The notes beneath the pieces were generated by a model. That model did no database searches and was not told where the DNA came from. It saw only the letters and a list, made by a program, of their open reading frames with translations. Shown in pieces: positions 20,201-26,666 of a DNA stretch of 64,000 bases (the first letter of the stretch is position 1; each line of letters starts with the position of its first letter). Both the position numbers and the translations under genes were made by a program. The DNA is taken from positions 1-64,000 of the forward strand of contig CAYHEC010000005.1 of assembly GCA_964355675.1 (NCBI GenBank). Reading direction: 5' to 3'. The DNA comes from CAMBDS01 sp964355675. GTDB lineage: Bacteria > Electryoneota > AABM5-125-24 > Hatepunaeales > Hatepunaeaceae.

Positions 20201-22263
20201 CTAAGAGTTAACGAAACAGTATTAACAGCATTTTGACTTGGATTATGCACAGCCGCGCTTACCGAAAGCGTTTCGCCCGCTTGATAAAGCTGGTGAGCGC
20301 CTTGGATATCGTAGCCCCCGAGTGTCAAATCGACACCCTGAACTACGACTGGGACATTGCCAAAATATGGGATGGAATTATGCGCAGTTACTGCTATGGT
20401 CAGATTGCCCTCTGCCAGCCCATCAGGAAAATGGAATCGGGCGACTCCATCCTCACCCGGTATCGCTACAAAACTAAGATCACCTTGTCTTATGCAGACA
20501 ACACCGTCCGGTAATATTTCATTGTTTTTAGTAACGTTGATGTTAAAGGCTGTTGTGCCGGGCGTCAAAACGGCGAGATGTTCAGCGTGAATTGAATCGG
20601 GAGTATCGGTGAACACATCGACAGTTGGGTCGCCCATGAGTCGGTAGGCCCAGAGAAGAAGGTTCACTTCATCCAAAGACTCTCTGGCCATCGAATAATC
20701 AGACCAAAGTTGTATCTTTGAGAAGTTCTGAATCACCCCGGGCTGGGTGTAGCCGTACTGATACATTGCCCTTAATTGACCACCCATTAGACAGTTGTTC
20801 GTCTTCGAGTGCGTCAAAGTCCAGATTGCCAGATCAGCTATCGGACCGGTGCAAGTGTTAAGTCGAGTATCGCGAAAAAATGGTACTTGTGTCTTTGATG
20901 AAAGACAGGTAATAGCCGACACAAAGGGATTGCGACGACCGGTTATCACCGCAGTTCCATCATCTTCGAGACATCCATCCAACCACCCCCTGCTGATGGC
21001 GAAGGACACTCCCTGAGTTCGTAATATATTGCGAACTATTATGCTTACTTGATCAGCTTGCGCCGAATCTCCTCCAGCATAAAGCGTGTCGATCGGATCG
21101 TAACCCATCTGCCCCCAGCGATACCAAATCCACCTGCCAAGCTGAATCATCGAAGGGACAAACTGCCCTCCAGGCGCGGCAATATTTTCAGCCGTGTACA
21201 AAGCATGGTGGAACCACTCTTCACCGCCTTGAATCCATGGCTGGCGCTCATACAAAATCGAACGTTTAACTACTCCGCGAAATTCAGTGCTTGAAAGTGC
21301 GTACATCCTGCCTACAGTTATATCGGAGAGCTGTTCGCTATCTCCGTCCATTAGTGAATAAAAATGATCGCCCTTATCTGGGTGAGGCGGAAAATATGGA
21401 GTCGAATTAAGGGAATCTCCCCCGATTAATATCAGGTGGCTAATCGGGTCATCGACTTCATTATAATAGTTTGCCCGTATAGAATCGCGTACCATAATGT
21501 GACTATACTGCCCCAAATCAATGGGCCATACCGTAACCTTGTAACCCATCTGCCTTTTCCAATTGGCAAGGCTATCGACATATCCGACTACGAAGTTATC
21601 TACAGCTGTGGAACGAACGATTAGAATATGTTCAAGGTACTCCGACTGTCTCTCGCCCGGGTCCCGTGCTGGCTGATTGATCACCATTTCGTTCAAAAGA
21701 CGGGTCGCCCGGCTCCCTGGGATGTCCCGAACACGAGTAGCCTTCGGGGCGGAAGCATCCGCGTGGAATTCAACCGACACATCGATTCGGCTGTTCTCAA
21801 TTCCGGATCCATCTTCATTCAGCTGAAGCGGGTAAAAGGTAATCGCCGCAATAGGCACACCGCGATAGACCTCGACCGTACTGATGCTGAATGGCTCAGA
21901 AGGCCATAGCTTACCGTTATAATGTTCGTTTCGGGAAATCTCTGTCAATGGCGTCCCGTCAGAACCGAGGCGACGAGACGAATGTTCTCTCAATGTTACC
22001 GAAGGCAGTGTACCCTCTGGCAGAGCTATCCAGCGGGTGACTGTTGGAACACCGATCTGATCCTGATCGTCCTTAAACAGAACGGAGGTTCCAGCCAGTG
22101 TCGGCGACGCCACTATTTCTGCCATCGTCGGCAAATCTGCCCTGAGCGATAGACCAGCGGCGCTACTGCGGGTTAATTGGATAACAGTTTCTGGCGTAAA
22201 ATTCGCTGAGGCTGTTATCGTAATGACTAATGTGGCGAAGGCGGCTGTTAGTATTCGAATCAT
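17293..22263 (-). CDS. Secreted C25 (gingipain-like) family protein with T9SS-type C-terminal sorting domain
   Basis: The protein has 1,656 residues from an ATG at 22263 preceded by GGAG. This start is preferred to one 54 codons upstream because it gives a clean signal peptide (MIRILTAAFATLVITITASA). Residues of about 200-500 match the C25 fold: HILIVRS near the start of the catalytic region, a DITVGRM segment, and an ITC segment near residue 453 where the catalytic Cys is expected. The usual GGHG-type His motif reads SRGW near residue 423, so activity is uncertain. Later parts are Ig-like modules, a region with FDWREI and FIYYGEEF, a carboxypeptidase-regulatory-like domain (GSVSGRATL to EANARL), a propeller-like stretch, and a tail with YPNPFNSLTRLSF ending TVLLK. 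It is probably exported and attached or released through a type IX-like system. Confidence 0.88.
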   Translation of the reverse strand: MIRILTAAFATLVITITASANFTPETVIQLTRSSAAGLSLRADLPTMAEIVASPTLAGTSVLFKDDQDQIGVPTVTRWIALPEGTLPSVTLREHSSRRLGSDGTPLTEISRNEHYNGKLWPSEPFSISTVEVYRGVPIAAITFYPLQLNEDGSGIENSRIDVSVEFHADASAPKATRVRDIPGSRATRLLNEMVINQPARDPGERQSEYLEHILIVRSTAVDNFVVGYVDSLANWKRQMGYKVTVWPIDLGQYSHIMVRDSIRANYYNEVDDPISHLILIGGDSLNSTPYFPPHPDKGDHFYSLMDGDSEQLSDITVGRMYALSSTEFRGVVKRSILYERQPWIQGGEEWFHHALYTAENIAAPGGQFVPSMIQLGRWIWYRWGQMGYDPIDTLYAGGDSAQADQVSIIVRNILRTQGVSFAISRGWLDGCLEDDGTAVITGRRNPFVSAITCLSSKTQVPFFRDTRLNTCTGPIADLAIWTLTHSKTNNCLMGGQLRAMYQYGYTQPGVIQNFSKIQLWSDYSMARESLDEVNLLLWAYRLMGDPTVDVFTDTPDSIHAEHLAVLTPGTTAFNINVTKNNEILPDGVVCIRQGDLSFVAIPGEDGVARFHFPDGLAEGNLTIAVTAHNSIPYFGNVPVVVQGVDLTLGGYDIQGAHQLYQAGETLSVSAAVHNPSQNAVNTVSLTLSSESPWVSFEPNALDLGNIAANSDRAAAFRVILNRSAPDSEMVLINLHLVSGNRSWDESIEFMISAAEITETGIIFGNGDRFDRGRPPCRVLPQLRNTGWVASVPVDAELISHNPEHFVVTGAHAQYSGVDPTQRLNITGQFTVSLDSTAIPGNRALFDLILRARGNDAFRDTLLLSIPIGQRVATDPLGPDAFGYLCFDSNDRSWPKHPTFDWREINPNEGDAEFEGTDLTMNDWNEDEDKSTVLDLPFPFIYYGEEFRQITVCTNGWVAFGADKGIFIDFRNTQIPGVLGPDAQLAVMWDDLIVNADWGRRGVYAHYVEDEQIFIVEWSKMQVFQDPSATPQEFQLILKNPAQWPTRSGDGEILYQYKTFNPASGNGTDNKYCTIGIKNTNGTDGLQYTYWNQYFENQGVQRIVDGTALLFTTDLELITGSVSGRATLFENQNQNMPGVRVVIPGVSSMLTDIEGRFELQNVPIGQYTVTFNKTGYNQGRVAVTVRQGENAEANARLTHPVPLITQASVEAHLNPGNENGSFYLEVGNTGNGALDFNLALRYTNGSASQLPHRLVKHLTPMVEGRTNFLGLEIVGNQVYVTSDGALGDSSDNYIIVLNQQGQEVRRFQQPSRSGTGFKDLAYDGTFLWGGEDSMVVQFDLQGRVHRSIRIPVWQRDGASDSLAQPGALAWNWEDSTLMMANRTSPVYEMNMAGEIVGTHRFTLPRHIPDIRGLAWNSGDIDGMPLYAMIQNAPDGKSVLLAKTNYADSKEVKQLSTYLGQKGSGLAIGYDWERYTIVTAVVTSDQGRNDSLHVLELGPDTRGVDYDRGLHRVLPGEPLRVPINFSSLGIPEGLYRYSLVAFHNALADSIVIPVNFLIRPGAGVFDPEIIPTELTMSPAYPNPFNSLTRLSFALPLAGYVTLAIYDIEGREVVRLINDRMEAGHHITVWEADKLSSGIYFARLEAEGASRIVRTVLLK

Positions 22264-22825
22264 TGACGACTCCGTTAAGACGCGATCGTTCGGAAAAACT
22301 CTCCGGTAATTCAAGCTATGAAAACCTCTATGGTTCGATAAAGACAGTAGATATACTGTCCTCAATATTGTTGTCCAAACTGTAAACTGCATTCGGTGTA
22401 ATATACGCACAAGACGTGCCATCAAGTAGCCAAGCTGAGCGCAATTTCTGTCTCACTCTTGTTGAAAGTGATACGTTGCTGTATATTGTAAAGATAGGTT
22501 TATTCTCCACTTTCTTGATGTCTGTCCATTCGGTGCAATCGACATTCACGATGCGCAAAGATTGCGCACCGGAAATCGATTCTCCGTATTTTTAGAACAG
22601 ATATAGTGAAATTGTTCTTTGATACCAGGATAGAATCCGACGATTGCGAAACTGATTTCGCGTTATAAATACAAACAGCTCCGCCTGTATCTTTTCGAAA
22701 ACTCAGGCAAAGCTGTTTCGAGCCAAATGATGACTCTGCTTTGGAAAATGCCACAAAATCAGTGAAGATGGATTATTTCACTGATATAGATAAAGTCTAT
22801 TGTTCGATGAAATTCCCGCTCCGGC
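22264..22825. other. Intergenic region upstream of the C25 gene
   Basis: Short frames here lack domain features and are not called. The segment holds a terminator-like hairpin at 22673-22718 behind the GNAT gene, and presumably the promoter of the C25 gene, which I could not place. The rest shows no recognisable element. Confidence 0.4.
22673..22718 (-). terminator. Terminator-like hairpin after the GNAT gene
   Basis: AAACAGCT..GCCTG pairs with CAGGC..AGCTGTTT with a 2-nt internal mismatch. The loop contains TTTTCGAAAA. On the minus strand the stem is followed by TTTGTATTTA. It lies about 110 nt past the GNAT stop codon. Confidence 0.55.
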
Positions 22826-23425
22826 TTACGAACCTTCCGCTTCGTACTTTGAAAGCATTTCTTCCATCTTTTGCCAAGCTGGCTCGAGTTCCATCGTCAG
22901 AACGATCAGGTCGTGATACTTACCGTTCCGATCTTTGACCCAATCATTCAATGTTGCGGCAATTGTAAATCCAATATTTTTAAAGTGTGATATCGGACCC
23001 TTTTGAGGGCGGACAAGTTCAAGAACAACTCTTTCCATGTCGAGCTGAGCCGCGAGCGTCAGTAATTCCCTGACTATGACCGTACCAATTCCTGACCGGC
23101 GCATATCAAGTTCTACAATTCCCCAGATGTAACCGAGGTGCCGTGTCCATCCATGATCTCCAAAACCGAGCGTCCATACCGAGACAATCCGATTATTTTC
23201 CCAGACTGCCAACGGTATGAGGCGATTGGCTGAAACTGGTTGTGTCCATCCTCGGATTACTGACGGATCGTTTGGATCATCCCATAGATATTCCTGCTCG
23301 TTCTGAGGCAGTCGGGACAGGAATGCCATTGCGGCGTCTCGATCTTCATCTCTTAAAGGGCCAATGGTGACCTTATGATTGGTCTTTAAAACAAGTGTTT
23401 TCGGGTACACTGAAAGATCCAGCAT
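22826..23425 (-). CDS. GNAT-family N-acetyltransferase
   Basis: The protein has 199 residues. The ATG at 23425 follows GGAGGG, a strong ribosome site. The fold is suggested by VTIGPLRDEDRDAAMAFLSRLP at the N-terminus, the RRSGIGTVIVRELLTLA acetyl-CoA binding loop near residues 110-130, and FKNIGFTIAATLNDWVKDRNG near the end, as in GNAT enzymes. It would transfer an acetyl group from acetyl-CoA to an amine; the substrate cannot be read from the sequence. It is divergent from the methylmalonyl-CoA mutase gene 110 bp away, and a shared control region is possible. Confidence 0.82.
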   Translation of the reverse strand: MLDLSVYPKTLVLKTNHKVTIGPLRDEDRDAAMAFLSRLPQNEQEYLWDDPNDPSVIRGWTQPVSANRLIPLAVWENNRIVSVWTLGFGDHGWTRHLGYIWGIVELDMRRSGIGTVIVRELLTLAAQLDMERVVLELVRPQKGPISHFKNIGFTIAATLNDWVKDRNGKYHDLIVLTMELEPAWQKMEEMLSKYEAEGS

Positions 23426-23535
23426 TTCGCCCTCCAGTTAATATTTAACGGCTTTGCAGGGTGATTCGTAAACAAATTCACTTAAGATATAATATATCTC
23501 TTGGCTTCAAAATCCAAACATGAAATAGACAATCC

Positions 23536-25038
23536 TTGAAAGACCAAATCGAAAAACCGGGAGTCCCTCCCTATACTCGCGGAATCCATTCGGAAATGTA
23601 CCGTTCGCGGCTCTGGACTATGCGCCAATACTCTGGCTATGCGTCCGCCTCGGAAACGAACGCACGTTTCCGAAACCTTCTGGCCGATGGCCAAACCGGC
23701 TTGTCAGTTGCATTCGACCTTCCGACTCAGATCGGTTACGACGCCGACCATCCATTTGCTTGCGGAGAAGTCGGTCGCGTCGGCGTCTCAATTTGCAGTC
23801 TTGATGACATGGAACGACTCTTCGAAGAGATTCCTCTCAAACACGTCTCTACCTCGATGACCATTAACGCCACCGCCGGAATACTTCTGGCACTATACAT
23901 CGCAGTCGGTAAGAAACAAGGCGTTAAACCCGAGGAACTCCGCGGTACGGTCCAAAACGACATCCTTAAGGAATACATTGCTCGCGGGACATACATTTAT
24001 CCAGCGGCCCCCAGTTTGAGGCTCGTGACCGACGTGATGAGATACTGCCATCAAAACGTACCTCAATGGAATACTGTTTCGATATCTGGTTACCATATTC
24101 GCGAAGCAGGCTCAACAGCGGTACAGGAACTTGCCTTCACATTTGCGAACGGGATTGCTTATGTCGAAGCCGCTCTTTCTGCCGGACTGAATATCGATGA
24201 ATTCGCTCCGCGACTTTCGTTCTTTTTCAACGCCCAGATCAATCTTTTCGAGGAAATCGCCAAATTCCGCGCCGCTCGAAGACTTTGGTCTAACATCATG
24301 CGTGATCGATTCGGCGCTAAAGATCCAAAAAGTTGGATACTACGTTTCCATACTCAAACCGCTGGTGCTTCGCTGACTGCTCAACAGCCCGAAGTTAACA
24401 TTGTCCGGACTACCCTCGAAGCCCTTGCGGCGGTATTGGGCGGTACACAGAGCCTCCACACTAACAGCTTCGACGAAGCGCTTGGGCTTCCTACCGACCA
24501 TTCGGCGCGCCTCGCGTTAAGAACTCAGCAGGTTATCGGGTATGAATCAGGAGTCTGTTCTGAACCTGATCCTCTGGGCGGAAGCCCCTACATTGAAAAT
24601 TTAACCGATCGAATGGAAACTGAGGTGTTAGAGGAGATCGGCAAAATCGACGCGATGGGCGGAGCGGTCCATGCAGTCGAGAAACATTACTTCCAAAACG
24701 AAATAAGCCGGTCAGCTTACCGCCATCAAAAAGAGATCGAATCAGGCATCAGGACCGTTGTTGGCGTCAACAAGTTTAACGTTACTAACGAACCCCTCCC
24801 CACCATTCAAAAGATCCCTTCTGCGACGGAAGCTGAACAGGTTGAGCGCTTGCGAAAAGTGCGAACCCGCCGAAACAATACCACTTTGACGCGTTGCCTT
24901 AACCACCTTGAGGAGGCGGCAAGGGCTCCAAATGCACCTTTGATGGAACCAATCCTTGAAGCGGTCGAGGCTTACGCAACCGTTGGCGAGATTGCCGGAT
25001 CTTTGCGCAATGTCTGGGGTGAGTACAAGGCAACGTGA
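23536..25038 (+). CDS. mcmA: Methylmalonyl-CoA mutase large (catalytic) subunit
   Basis: The 500-residue protein is the TIM-barrel catalytic part of a split B12-dependent acyl-CoA mutase that interconverts methylmalonyl-CoA and succinyl-CoA. Diagnostic segments are YTRGI, LWTMRQYSGY (with the substrate-contacting Tyr), GLSVAFDLPTQ, TMTINATA, RFHTQTAG (with the active-site His) and LGGTQSLHTNSFDEA. The B12-binding domain is absent, as in two-subunit enzymes, and no small subunit lies nearby. The start must be TTG at 23536, because the frame contains a stop 15 nt upstream and no ATG. The N-terminus is about 50 residues shorter than usual, beginning just before YTRGI. Either the leader helix is lost or the gene was truncated when upstream DNA was rearranged. 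Confidence 0.9.
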   Translation: MKDQIEKPGVPPYTRGIHSEMYRSRLWTMRQYSGYASASETNARFRNLLADGQTGLSVAFDLPTQIGYDADHPFACGEVGRVGVSICSLDDMERLFEEIPLKHVSTSMTINATAGILLALYIAVGKKQGVKPEELRGTVQNDILKEYIARGTYIYPAAPSLRLVTDVMRYCHQNVPQWNTVSISGYHIREAGSTAVQELAFTFANGIAYVEAALSAGLNIDEFAPRLSFFFNAQINLFEEIAKFRAARRLWSNIMRDRFGAKDPKSWILRFHTQTAGASLTAQQPEVNIVRTTLEALAAVLGGTQSLHTNSFDEALGLPTDHSARLALRTQQVIGYESGVCSEPDPLGGSPYIENLTDRMETEVLEEIGKIDAMGGAVHAVEKHYFQNEISRSAYRHQKEIESGIRTVVGVNKFNVTNEPLPTIQKIPSATEAEQVERLRKVRTRRNNTTLTRCLNHLEEAARAPNAPLMEPILEAVEAYATVGEIAGSLRNVWGEYKAT

Positions 25039-25069
25039 ATATTACAACGTGAATATTACAGCGTGTTTC

Positions 25070-25125
25070 CCGCACAGCTTTGCTGGGCGGAAGTAGCGTG
25101 TAGTCCGCACAGCTTTGCTGGGCGG
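25070..25125. repeat. Two direct copies of a CCGC..GCGG palindrome
   Basis: The 21-nt palindrome CCGCACAGCTTTGCTGGGCGG occurs at 25070-25090 and 25105-25125. Each copy can form a CCGC/CAGC-GCTG/GCGG hairpin with a TTT loop. It lies directly behind the mutase gene. Confidence 0.8.
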
Positions 25126-25135
25126 AAATGTGGAG

Positions 25136-25203
25136 TCCAGGCGGACGCCCTCGTCCGCCCTTTTCAATGTTGATCGAATGGCGGACGAGGGCGTCCGCCT
25201 CGA
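25136..25203. repeat. Dispersed double-hairpin element (GGACGCCCTCGTCC family), copy 1
   Basis: Arms GCGGACGCCCTCGTCCGC and GCGGACGAGGGCGTCCGC flank about 22 nt. Each arm is itself a GCGGACG/CGTCCGC hairpin and the two arms are mutual inverted repeats, an architecture like paired REP sequences. Further copies lie at 55479-55549 and 57148-57219. Confidence 0.85.
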
Positions 25204-25273
25204 CACTTTGGTTATTATCCAACGTTTCGGCCGACACAATTAAATTTAGACAATTCAGCAACCCGATACCCCC

Positions 25274-26443
25274 ATGCCCATTTGCCCCAAAACTTCACGC
25301 GGTCTGATCACTCCCGAAGAATTTCTGATTCTTTCAGCAGAGATCTCCTACCAACTTACGCCTCGCAAACCAAACTTTTTGGCGTTGACCCACTTAATTC
25401 TCGGGCCAGCAGTCATCCCAGAGACGACCCCGATTACCGACGCCATCGAATGCCTCCATATCGCCTATGGCAGGCGTCTGCGGAAGTTAGGCCCATTACA
25501 GCTCATCCACCCGCTCCGCACGACCGCAATCCTTGCCCGTTCGATGCTCGAACCAACAACGCTTGATATCCTCGGCGCTCTGTTCCACGATAAAGAGGAG
25601 GATCTGACTCAGGAAAAGCTAACCGAGTCCGAGTGGACCAAATTCACCTACAAGTTCAACGCGCTTCTTGAAAAAATCGACCACAATCATCAGTGGTATC
25701 TTGGGGAACGGATCAGCCTCCTCTGTCGCCATCCCGGTGCGTCGTACAATGAGTACATCGGCCACATTCTCGACCACTCGGTTGAGATGCCTGATTTACT
25801 GCATGTCAAGCTTGCCGACCGGCTTGACAACACCTTCGACACCCATCTTCAGAATTCCGGCGTCAACCAGCTCAATTTTTACCGGAGCCTGTTCGATATA
25901 TTGTTCGTCCCGAGCTATAAGGGCGTTCAGGTCAATGACTTTCATTTTCTTCCGGGCGAAAACGACTCGGTATTACTCCTTTCGCAACTGTTCAAAAACA
26001 TAATCTTCCTCTCACTTAGTCGTTCTGAGCGGCGCGACCGCATCGACAAGACAACTACCCTGCTCTTCGACGCGGTGGCTATTGCCGGTATCCGTGAAGC
26101 GCAGTGGATACTGCTTGAGCTATTTGCCTCCTGTATCACCGACTTGAAGGACCAGTGGCAGATCGTCGCCGAGACGTTGGAATACACCCACCATGGCGGA
26201 GCTCAGCAGATCACACCCAAAGCCGGTGGCAACATCCTTGACGGAATCGTAACCGAATACTTCGGCAATATAAGCGACCTCGAGCGCAAAGTAAGGCTTG
26301 CTCTGTTATTCCAGGACAAGGACAAGCTTGCGCGAGTGATTCTTGCGTTTATCGTCGTTTTTTCGAGCTTTCTGAACGACGCTGATTTTTATCTTGAAGG
26401 AGTCGAACGGACGGGGATAAGGAATATGAGTGAAGAGGGGTAA
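25274..26443 (+). CDS. HD-domain protein related to the RelA/SpoT hydrolase domain
   Basis: The protein has 389 residues. The N-terminal half has the ordered motifs of an HD phosphohydrolase of the SpoT type: HPLRTTAILARS, LGALFHDKEED (the HD doublet), and VKLADRLDNTFDTH, which matches the IKLADRLHN motif of (p)ppGpp hydrolases. No synthetase or TGS domain follows; the C-terminal half is mostly helical and not recognised. It may hydrolyse a nucleotide or other phosphomonoester, and hydrolysis of (p)ppGpp is possible but not shown. The ATG at 25274 has no strong ribosome site. Both sides of the gene are rich in palindromes. Confidence 0.72.
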   Translation: MPICPKTSRGLITPEEFLILSAEISYQLTPRKPNFLALTHLILGPAVIPETTPITDAIECLHIAYGRRLRKLGPLQLIHPLRTTAILARSMLEPTTLDILGALFHDKEEDLTQEKLTESEWTKFTYKFNALLEKIDHNHQWYLGERISLLCRHPGASYNEYIGHILDHSVEMPDLLHVKLADRLDNTFDTHLQNSGVNQLNFYRSLFDILFVPSYKGVQVNDFHFLPGENDSVLLLSQLFKNIIFLSLSRSERRDRIDKTTTLLFDAVAIAGIREAQWILLELFASCITDLKDQWQIVAETLEYTHHGGAQQITPKAGGNILDGIVTEYFGNISDLERKVRLALLFQDKDKLARVILAFIVVFSSFLNDADFYLEGVERTGIRNMSEEG

Positions 26444-26445
26444 AA

Positions 26446-26512
26446 AATCGATCACTTCAGTCACCGAGCGGCGTATTTTGTTGCGCTGCAACGAGAAACT
26501 CTGTGATCGATT
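26446..26512 (+). repeat. Inverted repeat after the HD gene
   Basis: AATCGATCAC at 26446-26455 pairs with GTGATCGATT at 26503-26512. The loop of about 47 nt is long for a terminator. GTGATCGA is repeated once more just downstream. Confidence 0.45.
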
Positions 26513-26542
26513 GGTGATCGAAATAGTTATTTTATGAGATCG

Positions 26543-26595
26543 GTCACTGCGAGTGTAGTGAAGCAGTCTCTGTACGACGGGGCTCCGTACCCGCC
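26543..26595. repeat. Dispersed elements: CACTGCGAG..GAAGCAGTCTC and GGCGGGTACGGAGCCCCGTC
   Basis: The first part resembles the TTGCGAGGAACGAAGCAATC repeat found in many bacterial genomes. The second part is a palindrome, related to copies at 30801-30820 and 63954-63973. A reverse copy of the first part lies at about 30747-30775. Confidence 0.55.
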
Positions 26596-26666
26596 ACCTT
26601 ATTAACTTGGATTATGGAATCCATGAAGTTATATTATTACAATATATCGACTCAAAAGGAAATATC

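Noticed and set aside
22328..22558. 76-codon minus-strand frame upstream of the C25 gene
   Set aside because: No domain, no ribosome site and no conservation pattern visible; it lies in a leader region.
25042..25261. Small minus-strand frames after the mutase gene
   Set aside because: They are translations of palindromic repeats.
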